64,000 bases of DNA from Acuticoccus sediminis (GTDB lineage: Bacteria > Pseudomonadota > Alphaproteobacteria > Rhizobiales > Amorphaceae): positions 62,001-126,000 of the forward strand of contig NZ_QHHQ01000009.1 in NCBI RefSeq assembly GCF_003258595.1, read 5' to 3'. The translations under genes were made by a program, and so were the position numbers. The stretch's first letter is position 1, and every line of letters begins with the position of its first letter. Below the pieces are notes generated by a model. It had not been told where the DNA came from. It saw only the letters and a program-made list of their open reading frames with translations, and did no database searches. Positions 36,164-44,750 of this stretch are shown one piece after another.

Positions 36164-37528
36164 TTGGCCGACGACCTCACCTTCCAGACCCCCGAGGACC
36201 TGACGCGGGCCCGCGACGAGGTGTTCGGCGCGACTCTCGACCGGATCTTCGACTGCCACCCGCACTACCGGGCGCTGTTCGCGGAGCGGGGCATCCGCCG
36301 GGCGGACATCGCCGGCGTCGCCGACCTGCCGCGCCTGCCGGTGACGGGCAAGTCGGACTATGTCGGCAACCCGGCGGGGTTCACGCTCGACCTGCCGGCG
36401 AGCGTCGACGCCGAGGAGCGCATCGTCTGGGACGTGATGTACACGACCGGGTCGACGGGGGACCCGACCCCGTTCACATCGACGTCCTACGACTTCCTCA
36501 ACGTGCTGGCGCTCAACCGGAACATGCTGCGGCTGCGCGGGGTGACGGCGGACGACACGATCCTCAACCTCTTCCCGCTGACGCGTCATCCGCACGGTGC
36601 CTTCGCAAGGGCGATGAACGCGGCGGCGGCCTACGGCATCCCCGTGGTCGCAGCGATGCCGGGCTCGCCGAGCCCGCGCCACCCTGACCTCGGCAACCGC
36701 ATGGACGAGGTGTGTGCGCTGGCGGGCCGGTCCGGCGCGACCATCCTCTGGGGCGTGCCGTCGTACATCCGCAAGATGCTGGGCCGCGCGGAGGAGATGG
36801 GGGTCCGCCTGCCGTCGGTCCGGCTCGTGTTCGTGACCGGCGAGGGGTTCGGCGAGGAGGCGCGGCGCGACCTCGTGGAGCGGCTGAAGCGGCTCGGCGC
36901 GCCGGACCCCAGGGTCAGCGTCTCCTACGGCGCGACGGAGATGCAGGGCGGCATGGTCGAGTGCGTGCCCGGCGCCGGTTACCACAATCCCGCGCCGCTC
37001 CAGTTCGCCTTCGAGGCCGTCGACCCGGAGACGCACGAGCCGGTGGCCGACGGCGAGGAGGGCCTCATCCTCCTCACCCATCTCGACCGTCGCGGCACCA
37101 CGATGCTGCGCTACGCGCTCGGCGACACCGCCCGCCTCACCCGCGAGCGTTGCCCCCACTGCGGCGCGCTGACGGAGCGGCTCGTGAGTGTCCCGGTCCG
37201 GCGCGACGGGTTCGTGAAGATCAAGGGCATGCTGGTGAACCCGCAGGCGCTGGTGGACGGACTGGCCGCTGAGGCCGGCATCGCCGCATTCCAGGCCTAC
37301 GTGGACAAGGAGGACGCCGCCGATGCGCTGTCGATGGACCGGCTCGTCATCAGGCTGTCCCCGCGCGGGGTGGCGGACGATGCGCTCGTGCGGCGCGTTG
37401 CCGACAAGGTGAAGGCGACCGTCGGCGTCAGTCCGGTCGTGGAACTGGTCGCCGCCGACGACGCGGCGCTCGGCGGCGGGAACTGGAAGGCGAAGCCGAT
37501 CATCGACCTGCGCAGACGGCCGGACTGA
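36164..37528 (+). CDS. Phenylacetate-CoA ligase (PaaK)-like adenylate-forming protein
   Basis: A 454-residue adenylate-forming enzyme related to PaaK. The phosphate-binding loop is MYTTGSTGDPTPF near residue 100, the A5-like motif is SYGATEMQGG near 270, and a C-terminal subdomain carries GFVKIKGMLVNPQALVDGL. A CPHCG pair near residue 330 may bind zinc, as in some family members. It is expected to activate a carboxylic acid to acyl-AMP and acyl-CoA. Start TTG 36164 has AGGAG six bases upstream. Its acid substrate is presumably supplied by the nearby importer and hydrolases. Confidence 0.78.
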   Translation: MADDLTFQTPEDLTRARDEVFGATLDRIFDCHPHYRALFAERGIRRADIAGVADLPRLPVTGKSDYVGNPAGFTLDLPASVDAEERIVWDVMYTTGSTGDPTPFTSTSYDFLNVLALNRNMLRLRGVTADDTILNLFPLTRHPHGAFARAMNAAAAYGIPVVAAMPGSPSPRHPDLGNRMDEVCALAGRSGATILWGVPSYIRKMLGRAEEMGVRLPSVRLVFVTGEGFGEEARRDLVERLKRLGAPDPRVSVSYGATEMQGGMVECVPGAGYHNPAPLQFAFEAVDPETHEPVADGEEGLILLTHLDRRGTTMLRYALGDTARLTRERCPHCGALTERLVSVPVRRDGFVKIKGMLVNPQALVDGLAAEAGIAAFQAYVDKEDAADALSMDRLVIRLSPRGVADDALVRRVADKVKATVGVSPVVELVAADDAALGGGNWKAKPIIDLRRRPD

Positions 37529-37612
37529 GGCGCCGCGCGGACCGGGCAGGTGGTTCGGGGATGTGATGCGCCGGAGCCCGGGACGGGGCTGCCGGCGGGG
37601 ACGGACGGAACG

Positions 37613-38404
37613 ATGGCGACGGACGAGGGCGATACGGCGGATCCGGTCAGGGGAACGACGGCGGCCGACCGGGTCGCCGACGTGCTCCTCGCCTTCTCGG
37701 CCGGCGAGCCGCGCCTCGGGGTGACGGCGCTCTCCCGCCAGCTCGGCCTCAGCAAGGCGGTGGTGCACCGGATCCTGCAGTCGCTGGTCGCCAAGGGCCT
37801 GCTGCAGTACGCGGCGGGCACGCGCGCCTACGACCTCGGCCCGGCGGCCGCGATGCTGGGCGCCCGGATGCTCTCGCAGATGGATATCCGCGACATCTCC
37901 CGGCCGGAGCTGATCGAGCTGCGCAGCGCGACCGGCGAGACGACGACGCTCTCGCTGCTGGTCAACGACGGCCGGGCGTACGTGGAGCAGTACGTCTCCC
38001 CGCAGGAGATCACGATGACGGTGGAGCTGGGGCGCAGCTACCCGCTCCATGCCGGCGCGTCCAGTCAGGCGATTCTGGCCAATCTCGACGGGCGGGACCG
38101 CGACAGGGTGCTCGACGGCGCGCTGCCGGCGCTGACCGCGGGCACGATCACCGACCGCGGGACGCTGCTGGCCGCGCTGGAGGAGGTCCGGAGGCGGGGC
38201 TACGCGGCGACGCGGGGCGAGCGGCAGCCCGGCGCGGCGTCGGTCGCCGCGCCGATCTTCGCCGCCGGCGGCCGGGTGGCGGGCGCGATCAGCGTCTGCG
38301 GGCCACTGTACCGGTTCGACGACCCGGTGATCGCGCGCCTCGTGCCGATGGTCGTGGCGGTCGCCCGGCGGATCAGCCGCCACTTCGCGGGCGCGGACCG
38401 CTGA
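37613..38404 (+). CDS. IclR-family transcriptional regulator
   Basis: A 263-residue regulator with an N-terminal winged helix (about residues 15-75, GVTALSRQLGLSKAVVHRILQSL) and an IclR effector domain (about 85-255). Family members control aromatic and short-chain acid catabolism. It is convergent with the second amidohydrolase gene, 23 bases apart. ATG 37613 is used since residues before it in the open frame are not domain-like. Confidence 0.87.
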   Translation: MATDEGDTADPVRGTTAADRVADVLLAFSAGEPRLGVTALSRQLGLSKAVVHRILQSLVAKGLLQYAAGTRAYDLGPAAAMLGARMLSQMDIRDISRPELIELRSATGETTTLSLLVNDGRAYVEQYVSPQEITMTVELGRSYPLHAGASSQAILANLDGRDRDRVLDGALPALTAGTITDRGTLLAALEEVRRRGYAATRGERQPGAASVAAPIFAAGGRVAGAISVCGPLYRFDDPVIARLVPMVVAVARRISRHFAGADR

Positions 38405-38427
38405 ACGGCGCGGCCCGCGCGGCGCGG

Positions 38428-39276
38428 TCAGCCGAGGTTCATGACCCGGAGCGCGTTGAGGCCCATCAGGTTGTCGTAGGCTTCGGGCGAGATCGGCAGC
38501 TCTTTGGCCTCGTTGAGGGACGTCTTGATGTCCTGGATCGGCCAGTCGGAGCCCCAGATGATCTTCTGGATGCCGTCGAGGTTCTGGCGGCCGCCGCCGT
38601 TGAGGTACTGGACGAGCTGCGGCTCCCACGTCGACGGGTGGTGGGCGTCGGCGATCATGTAGACGTTCTCGTAGTTGCGGCACATCATGATCATCTCGTC
38701 GGCCCAGGGCGTGCCGATGTGGATGCCGAGGATGGTCAGCTCCGGGAAGTCGAAGGCGACGGGGTCGAGCCAGCTCGGCCTGGCCGCGATCGTGGCGCGG
38801 TTGCGCGGTGTCGGCGAGCCGACCTGCAGCATGATGGGGGCCTGCAGCTCCTCGCACTTGGCGTAGAGCGGCCAGTAGCTCCGGTCGTCGATGCGGATGC
38901 CCCACCAGTGCGGGTAGACGTGCGCGCCGCGGAATCCGAGCTCGCCGATGGCGTAGTCGAGGTAGCGCAGGTTCTCCCGGATCGGCAGCGTCGGATTGAG
39001 GCCGACGTAGCCGTAGAGCCGGTCCGGTGCCTTGAGGAGTGCCGGGTAGACTTCGTCGGCGTGGATCGCGTCGGGTTCGCCACCGACGCCCGCGGCGGCG
39101 ATGCTCGACAGCAGGACGGCCTTGTCGACGCCCGCGTCGTCGAGCACGGGAAGGAGCGTCTCCGCCGTCCACGGGCGCGAGGCGCGTTCGCGCGCGGGCC
39201 GGCGCAGTTCCGACTGGTAGAAGGGCAGCTTGGTATGCCCGCGATAGTTGATCGAAGAGTCGACGACCGTTGCCAT
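38428..39276 (-). CDS. Amidohydrolase-2 family protein, second copy
   Basis: A 282-residue TIM-barrel protein related to the one encoded at 29815-30672: shared features are GAHVYPHWW, ILGIHIGTPWADEM and WGSDWP. The N-terminus reads VVDSSINYRG, so the usual first-strand HxH is again absent. The two proteins may catalyse related decarboxylation or hydrolysis steps or form a heteromer; this is inference. It is divergent from the ADC-like gene across a 325-base gap with an AT-rich palindrome. Confidence 0.78.
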   Translation of the reverse strand: MATVVDSSINYRGHTKLPFYQSELRRPARERASRPWTAETLLPVLDDAGVDKAVLLSSIAAAGVGGEPDAIHADEVYPALLKAPDRLYGYVGLNPTLPIRENLRYLDYAIGELGFRGAHVYPHWWGIRIDDRSYWPLYAKCEELQAPIMLQVGSPTPRNRATIAARPSWLDPVAFDFPELTILGIHIGTPWADEMIMMCRNYENVYMIADAHHPSTWEPQLVQYLNGGGRQNLDGIQKIIWGSDWPIQDIKTSLNEAKELPISPEAYDNLMGLNALRVMNLG

Positions 39277-39601
39277 GAAGGCTCCTTCCTATCCGTCCCG
39301 GACCGCACGGCACGACCTGTTCCGATGGGCGGAACAGACGACGTGTATTCACGCGTGCGTCCGGCCGGTATTCTCGGGCAATGCAGCCAGAGTGCAAGAC
39401 GAAGCGGTCACAAAAATCTGTCTCGATTTGAAAATATTCAACAACGATGGATGAGACACTTGCTCGGTCCGGTGCAGGACTTTACGCTCGGAGACGTGCC
39501 ACATGTTTCTCTTGGCGGAACACTGGGGCCGGGCGTGACGGTCGGCGGCAGCGCGGCGGCGTGCCGCCGGTGCCCGAGGGGCGGAAAGGGATGAGGACGG
39601 T
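39277..39601. other. Divergent promoter region between amidohydrolase and ADC-like genes
   Basis: About 325 bases with no supported gene. The stretch 39400-39450 is markedly AT-rich for this window and includes the 14-base inverted repeat at 39428-39441. It probably holds promoters for both directions. Confidence 0.5.
39428..39441. promoter_or_regulatory. Candidate operator, TTGAA-N4-TTCAA
   Basis: TTGAAAATATTCAA is an inverted repeat with 5-base arms in the AT-rich centre of the divergent region. Its form resembles IclR/KdgR-type sites, and an IclR gene lies 1 kb away; binding is inferred. Confidence 0.35.
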
Positions 39602-40435
39602 ATGACGTCGAGTGGAAAGTTGATCGGCGCTTCGGCCCCGTTCGGGGTGGATGTCCTGTCCAGCTACCGGATGGCGGACGAGCGCTACATCGGCCGCGTG
39701 ATCTATCTGACCTTCACCACGCCGGTGGACCTCGGCCGCTGGCTGCCGGCGCCGCTCAGGCCCGTCGACCCGCACTCGGCGTTCCTGAAGCTCTACCACC
39801 TCACGCGCAATCCGGTCGGCGAGCCGGCGCGCGACATCGGCTACAACGCCTACCACGAGGTCTGCGTGACCGTGGCGGTGACGATCCCCGGCGACCCCGC
39901 CGAGCGGCACTTCAATCTCGGCATGTGGCTCGACCGGGACTGGGCGGTCTACAAGGCGCGCGAGGTGCTCGGCTGGCCGAAGAAGATGGCCGACATCGAC
40001 ATCGTCTGGCCGATCGTTCCCGATCCCGGCGTGCGCCACGCCCCGGTCGGGACGCGCAAGACCTTCGGCGCCCGCATCAGCCGCTACGGCCAGTCCATCA
40101 TCGAGGTCGAGGGGACGCTGAGCGACGACATCGCACCGTCGCGGATCCCGCCCTTCGACGGGTTCTACTCCGTCCGCCATCTCGTCGCGCCGGACGGCGA
40201 CCCGCGCCACCGCATCCGCCAGCTCCTCAGGATCGAGCCGCACAGCGGGTGGGCGTCCGAGCCGATGTTCGCCGAGGCGAAGCTGTCGTTCGGGTCCTGC
40301 GGGGACGAACGGCTCGACGCCTTCGGCGAGGTCACTGTGACGGGCTGCTCCATCCGCGAGACCGGGTGGGTCCTGCCGGCCTATCCGGCGACCGTCCTCG
40401 ACGAGGATCTCGACTTCGAGCCCGAGGTCGGCTGA
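39602..40435 (+). CDS. Acetoacetate decarboxylase-family protein
   Basis: A 277-residue ADC-fold protein. The Schiff-base lysine pair is retained in EVLGWPKKMADI (K127, K128), matching the YPKK of clostridial acetoacetate decarboxylase. It could decarboxylate a 3-oxo acid or act as an aldolase-dehydratase, since the family is functionally diverse. The ATG at 39602 is expressed divergently from the second amidohydrolase. Together with the ThDP enzyme and the CoA-ligase-like protein it supports a carboxylate catabolic pathway. Confidence 0.82.
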   Translation: MTSSGKLIGASAPFGVDVLSSYRMADERYIGRVIYLTFTTPVDLGRWLPAPLRPVDPHSAFLKLYHLTRNPVGEPARDIGYNAYHEVCVTVAVTIPGDPAERHFNLGMWLDRDWAVYKAREVLGWPKKMADIDIVWPIVPDPGVRHAPVGTRKTFGARISRYGQSIIEVEGTLSDDIAPSRIPPFDGFYSVRHLVAPDGDPRHRIRQLLRIEPHSGWASEPMFAEAKLSFGSCGDERLDAFGEVTVTGCSIRETGWVLPAYPATVLDEDLDFEPEVG

Positions 40436-40450
40436 GCCGGCGGCGCGCCC

Positions 40451-41500
40451 TCACGCGGTGTGGGTGACCTTGGCGAGGTGCGGCGGCGCCTCCGGGTCGC
40501 GACCGCGCGCGAGGGCGACCGCGTGGACGAGCCGGTAGAAGGCCGGCATCGCGGCGAGGGCGTCGATCGCCGCCGCGCCGGTGCGCGGCATCGGCAGCGT
40601 GCGGCCGGGCAGCAGCGCGGGGGAGAAGGTGGCGAGGTTGGCGCCCGCTTCCGCCAGCCGCTCCAGCGCCGCCCGGCCCAGCGACAGCGCGTCGTCCTCC
40701 GGGACGAAGCCGAGCACGGGGAAACCGGGGCGCACGAGGCCGAGCGGGCCGTGCATGACCTCCGCCAGCGAGAACGCCTCGGCGTGGAGCGCCGCGAGCT
40801 CCTTGAACTTCAACGCTGCCTCGGCGGCGAGGCCGAGCGCCGGGCCGCGGCCGACGCAGAAGAGGCTCGTCGTCGACGCAAGGGCGGCGACGAGAGCGGG
40901 GTCCGGCAGGGCCTGCGATCCGTCGAGCGCCTCGGGCAGCGCGGCGAGGGCAGCCTCGAGGGACGCGTCGGCGGCGATCGCGGCGGCAACGGCGGCGAGG
41001 GCCGCGGCTGAGGCGATGAACGTCTTCGTCGCGGCGATGCTGCGCTCCGGTCCGGCGCAGATGTCGACGACGATGTCCGCGCCGGCCGCGACCGGGCTGC
41101 CGGGCGTATTGACCACCGCCAGGGTGAGCGCGCCGCCCGCCTTCGCCGCATCCTGGAGCGCGACGAGGTCCGGGCTCTGGCCGGACTGCGAGACCGTGAC
41201 ATGGAGCGCGTCCGAAAGGCGCAGGGGGCGCGCGTAGACCGAGGCGATGGACGGGCCGATCGAGGCGACCGGGATCCCGGCGCCGAGCTCCACCAGGTAC
41301 TTGAAGACGCTCGCGGCATGGTCGGAGGAGCCGCGCGCCGCGGTGGTGATCACCGGCGGCGGACGGGCGGCGACGCGGCGGGCGAGGTCGGCGAGCGCGC
41401 CCTCGGCGCGGGGGAGCATCGTGGCGACGGCGCCGGCGGCCTGACCGGCTTCGGCCAGCATTCCGGCAGGGGGCGGGCCTGGAGGGGGCGGGGACGCCAA
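40451..41500 (-). CDS. SIS-domain sugar-phosphate isomerase/deaminase (GlmS C-terminal/NagB-II-like)
   Basis: A 349-residue protein with two SIS domains (about 40-170 and 195-335). Motifs TTAARGSSDHAA, VSQSGQSPDL, GPERSIAATKTF and AEAALKFKEL match the isomerase half of glucosamine-6-phosphate synthase. Without a glutaminase domain it is most likely a glucosamine-6-phosphate-type deaminase (NagB-II/AgaS group). The best start is TTG 41500 with GAGG upstream; ATG 41461 is the alternative. It is divergent from the carbohydrate importer operon and shares its control region, so it probably acts on the imported (amino) sugar after phosphorylation. Confidence 0.82.
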   Translation of the reverse strand: MASPPPPGPPPAGMLAEAGQAAGAVATMLPRAEGALADLARRVAARPPPVITTAARGSSDHAASVFKYLVELGAGIPVASIGPSIASVYARPLRLSDALHVTVSQSGQSPDLVALQDAAKAGGALTLAVVNTPGSPVAAGADIVVDICAGPERSIAATKTFIASAAALAAVAAAIAADASLEAALAALPEALDGSQALPDPALVAALASTTSLFCVGRGPALGLAAEAALKFKELAALHAEAFSLAEVMHGPLGLVRPGFPVLGFVPEDDALSLGRAALERLAEAGANLATFSPALLPGRTLPMPRTGAAAIDALAAMPAFYRLVHAVALARGRDPEAPPHLAKVTHTA

Positions 41501-41590
41501 GGGAACCTCGCTTTCGCCTCAATTGGCAAATTTTCTGACGAATAGCGCGATGATTGCGCCATCGGGCCGTGAGGTAGCGCTCAAATATCC

Positions 41591-41619
41591 TTGACACAAG
41601 TCGAAGTCGTCCATTTAGT
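41591..41619 (+). promoter_or_regulatory. Sigma70-type promoter of the carbohydrate operon
   Basis: A perfect -35 TTGACA (41591-41596), a 17-base spacer and -10 TTTAGT (41614-41619) precede the MBL gene start by 29 bases. The -10 lies inside the left arm of the inverted repeat, suggesting repression. Confidence 0.6.
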
Positions 41620-41639
41620 TCCATTGCAGAACTAAATGG
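41611..41639 (+). promoter_or_regulatory. Inverted repeat, candidate ROK-regulator operator
   Basis: Perfect 11-base arms CCATTTAGTTC and GAACTAAATGG are separated by 7 bases and overlap the -10 element. The inner TTAGTT/AACTAA resembles the XylR (ROK family) operator of Bacillus. The same operon ends with a ROK regulator gene at 48246. Binding is inferred. Confidence 0.6.
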
Positions 41640-41648
41640 GAGGGGCCC

Positions 41649-42545
41649 TTGCCGCCCTTGGACCTCGGTCGGATCACGGTTCATCCCCTGATCGACGCCG
41701 TGCCGGATCCGGTGGCGGTGACCTGGTCCTTTCCGGCCGTCGACGCGGCCGAGTGGGCGTCGGTGACCCTGCCGGGGCTCGACCCCGCGGGCCGCTTCCA
41801 GCCGAGCCTCGGCGCCTTCCTGGTGACGATCGGCGCGACGCGCGTCCTGTGCGACGCCGGCATCGGTCGGGGCCCGAACGCCTACCTCGGCGGGCTCGAG
41901 GGCCGGCTGCCGCCGCTGCTGGCGGCGGCGGGCCTGACGACGGACGACGTCGACGCGGTCGTCTTCACCCACCTCCACATGGACCACGTCGGCTGGGCGA
42001 GCGACGGCGGCGCGCCGGTGTTCGGCCGTGCCAGGTACTTCGTGCCCGCGGCGGACGCGGCCTTCTTCGCCGCCGGCGCGCCGGGGATGGGAGCCCACCA
42101 CGCCGAGGCCTTCGAGGCCTCGATCCGGCCCCTGATCGCGGCAGGGCGCGTCACGCCGCTCGCCGGCGGGGCGGAGATCCTGCCGGGCGTCAGCTACCGC
42201 GCGACGCCGGGGCACACGCCCGGCCACCAGGCGATCCTCTTCACGGCGGACGGGCGGACGCTCGCGGTGTGCGGCGACGTCTTCCACGCACCGGCGCAGG
42301 TGGAGCGGCCGGACTGGTCCCACCGCGCCGACCACGACGCGGCCCGCGCCCGCATCTCCCGCCGCGCCTTCATCGACGCGGCGGCGCGGGAGGGCTGGAT
42401 CCTGGCCGCGGGCCACTTCCGCGACGGCCTCCAGTTCGGCCGCATCGCGGCGGGGCCGGACCGCGCGCTGTGGCGGCCGCTCGCCACGGACGGTCACGAC
42501 GGAGGGCCCGCCGCACGGGCCGCAGACCTTACCACTGGAGGGTAG
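41649..42545 (+). CDS. MBL-fold metallohydrolase
   Basis: A 298-residue metallo-beta-lactamase-fold hydrolase with the dinuclear metal motif THLHMDHVG (H108, H110, D112, H113), GHTPGH and CGDVFH. The family contains lactonases, so it may open a sugar-acid or amino-sugar lactone in this pathway; this is speculative. It is the first gene of the importer operon; the TTG at 41649 is favoured by GGGAGG just upstream and lies only 10 bases after the operator. The following binding-protein gene begins 3 bases after its stop. Confidence 0.8.
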   Translation: MPPLDLGRITVHPLIDAVPDPVAVTWSFPAVDAAEWASVTLPGLDPAGRFQPSLGAFLVTIGATRVLCDAGIGRGPNAYLGGLEGRLPPLLAAAGLTTDDVDAVVFTHLHMDHVGWASDGGAPVFGRARYFVPAADAAFFAAGAPGMGAHHAEAFEASIRPLIAAGRVTPLAGGAEILPGVSYRATPGHTPGHQAILFTADGRTLAVCGDVFHAPAQVERPDWSHRADHDAARARISRRAFIDAAAREGWILAAGHFRDGLQFGRIAAGPDRALWRPLATDGHDGGPAARAADLTTGG

Positions 42546-42547
42546 TG

Positions 42548-43798
42548 ATGACGTTGAAAACGGCGATCGCATCGGCCGCGCTGGGCGCGGCGCTTCTGTC
42601 CACCCCTGCGGTGGCGGTCGAGATCGAGTACTGGCAGTACTACTTCGAGGGGCGCGTCCAGGCGATCGACCAGCTGATCGAGGCGTTCGAGGCCGAGAAC
42701 CCCGACATCACCGTCAAGCACACGCACTTTCCCTACGCGCAGTACCGCACCAAGATCGCCGCGGCGGTGATGGCGGGGCAGGGGCCGGACGTCGTCCAGC
42801 TCTACTACGGCTGGCTGCCGGACTTCCTGAAGGCGGGCCTCCTCGAGCCGCTGCCGGCCGAGACCTTCGACCCCGCGACGATCGACGCGGAGTACTTCCC
42901 CATCGTCAAGCGCATGAAGGTCGACGGGCAGTATTACGGCCTGCCGACCGCGGTGCGCTCGCTGGCGATGTTCTACAACAAGGACCTCTTCACGAAGGCC
43001 GGGCTCGACCCGGAGAGCCCGCCCGCCACGTACGAGGAGCTGGTCACCGCGGCCAAGGCCATCGCCGAGCACGACGGCAGCGGCAACCTCCTCGTCGCCG
43101 GCATCACCGCGACGCCGGTCGCCCAGGACGCGCACTGGTGGCGCGAGGTGCTGATCCGCCAGCACGGCGGCGCACCGTACTCCGACGACGGCCGAACCGT
43201 CACCTACGACACGCCAGAGGGCGCGGCCGCGCTGCACGACTACACCGACATGTTCATGGTCCACGACGCCACCGAATACGGCTTCATGAACGAGTCGCAG
43301 GCGTCCTTCGCGGCGCAGCGCGCCGGCATCCTCATCGACGGCTCGTTCCGCATCGGCGCCGTCCAGGCGATGGAGGGGCTGAACTGGGGCGTCGCGCCGC
43401 TCCCCACGCAGAACGGCGTCTCGTCCAACTACGCCTCCTACTGGGTGAACGGGATCACGCGCGGCACCGAGGGCGAAGAGCTCGAGGCGTCGCTGAAGTT
43501 CCTGGAGTTCATCACCCGCCCCGAGGCGATGCAGCTCTGGCTCGAGGTGGTGGGCGAGCTTCCCGCCCGCCCGTCGGTCGCGCTGACCGAGGAGAACCTC
43601 GCCGACCCGGTCTACGGCCCGTTCCTCGCCGGCCTCGACGGCGCGCAGACGACCGAGTTCGTCAACGAATCGGCGCAGCGGCAGATCTGGCTCGACATGA
43701 TCGACCGGATCAACATCGGCGGCGTCTCGGTGGAGGACTCGCTCGCCGAGGCCGCGACGGCCGAGCAGAAGCTCCTCGACGAGTTCTACGCCGAGTAG
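42548..43798 (+). CDS. Carbohydrate ABC transporter substrate-binding protein (UgpB/MalE-type)
   Basis: A 416-residue SBP_bac_1 protein with a signal peptide (TAIASAALGAALLSTPAVAV). Typical segments are YWQYYFEGRVQAIDQLIEAF, AAAVMAGQGPDVVQLYYG, YYGLPTAVRSLAMFYNKDLF and LKFLEFITRPEAMQLWL. It selects a sugar, oligosaccharide, glycerophosphodiester or related solute for the two permeases downstream. The stop is followed by a strong hairpin. Confidence 0.9.
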   Translation: MTLKTAIASAALGAALLSTPAVAVEIEYWQYYFEGRVQAIDQLIEAFEAENPDITVKHTHFPYAQYRTKIAAAVMAGQGPDVVQLYYGWLPDFLKAGLLEPLPAETFDPATIDAEYFPIVKRMKVDGQYYGLPTAVRSLAMFYNKDLFTKAGLDPESPPATYEELVTAAKAIAEHDGSGNLLVAGITATPVAQDAHWWREVLIRQHGGAPYSDDGRTVTYDTPEGAAALHDYTDMFMVHDATEYGFMNESQASFAAQRAGILIDGSFRIGAVQAMEGLNWGVAPLPTQNGVSSNYASYWVNGITRGTEGEELEASLKFLEFITRPEAMQLWLEVVGELPARPSVALTEENLADPVYGPFLAGLDGAQTTEFVNESAQRQIWLDMIDRINIGGVSVEDSLAEAATAEQKLLDEFYAE

Positions 43799-43812
43799 GC
43801 CGCACCCGCGGC

Positions 43813-43837
43813 GGCCCGGCGGCACCGTCGCCGGGCC
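43813..43837 (+). promoter_or_regulatory. Intra-operon stem-loop after the sugar-binding-protein gene
   Basis: Perfect 9-base arms GGCCCGGCG and CGCCGGGCC around 7 bases, in the 58-base gap before the permease gene. Placement matches the hairpins after three other binding-protein genes in this window. Confidence 0.5.
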
Positions 43838-43856
43838 ACGGAGGCGAGGAGGCCCC

Positions 43857-44750
43857 ATGCGCGCCATCGACAGTCTGACGATCCACCAGAAGCAGGCGCT
43901 CTGGGCGTGGGTGTTCCTCGCCGTGCCGATCGTCTTCTTCGTGGTGGTCCGCTTCTACCCGACGCTCGATTCCGCCTGGATCTCGCTCACCAACTGGAGC
44001 CTGTTCCGCGAGCCGAAGTTCATCGGATTCGCCAACTATCGGAAGATGTTCGCCGATCCCGTCTTCTGGAAGGTGTTCGCCAACACGTTCAAGTACCTCG
44101 CGCTGGGGCTCCCGATCAGCCTGCTGATCTCCTTCACCGTCGCCTACTTCCTCGACCGCGTGCGGGTGATGCACGGGCTGATCCGCGGGCTCTACTTCGT
44201 GCCCTACCTCACCACGGCGGTGGCGATGGCGTGGGTCTGGCGCTGGTTCTACGAGCCGGTGCCGATCGGCCTCTTCAACGACGTCCTGTCGAGCCTCGGT
44301 CTGCCGCAGCAGCCGTTCCTGCGCTCGGTCGACCAGGCGCTGCCGTCGGTGCTCGCGCCGGCGATCTGGGCCGGCCTCGGCTTCCAGGTCATCATCTTCC
44401 TCGCCGGCCTGCGCGCCATTCCGGAGACCTACTACGAGGCCGCGCGCATCGACGGCGTCGGGAGCTGGACGATCCTGCGGGAGATCACGCTGCCGCTGCT
44501 GCGGCCGACGCTCCTCTTCCTGATCGTCATCTCCTCCATCGGCTTCCTGAGGATCTTCGACCAGGTCTACAACATGACCGTCGACGGCCAGGGCGGGCCG
44601 CTCAACGCGACACGGCCCCTCGTCCTCAACATCTACAACTCCGCCTTCGTCGACTACGACATGGGCTACGCGACGGCGCAGACGATGGTGCTCTTCCTGG
44701 TGCTCCTCGTGATCACCGTAGTGCAGCTCCGGCTGCTGCGGTCGTCATGA
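43857..44750 (+). CDS. Carbohydrate ABC transporter permease, UgpA/MalF-like
   Basis: A 297-residue permease with six membrane segments and the EAA coupling motif YYEAARIDGVGSWTILREITL. The N-terminal QALWAWVFLAVPIVFFVV segment is the first membrane helix. The stop overlaps the next permease start (ATGA). Confidence 0.92.
   Translation: MRAIDSLTIHQKQALWAWVFLAVPIVFFVVVRFYPTLDSAWISLTNWSLFREPKFIGFANYRKMFADPVFWKVFANTFKYLALGLPISLLISFTVAYFLDRVRVMHGLIRGLYFVPYLTTAVAMAWVWRWFYEPVPIGLFNDVLSSLGLPQQPFLRSVDQALPSVLAPAIWAGLGFQVIIFLAGLRAIPETYYEAARIDGVGSWTILREITLPLLRPTLLFLIVISSIGFLRIFDQVYNMTVDGQGGPLNATRPLVLNIYNSAFVDYDMGYATAQTMVLFLVLLVITVVQLRLLRSS

Noticed and set aside
36137-39397. Very long open frame on the minus strand (over 1000 codons) opposite the CoA-ligase and IclR genes
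   Set aside because: Its translation is low-complexity, rich in Arg, Gly, Asp and His, as expected for a shadow of GC-rich codons; the overlapping genes have recognisable domains.
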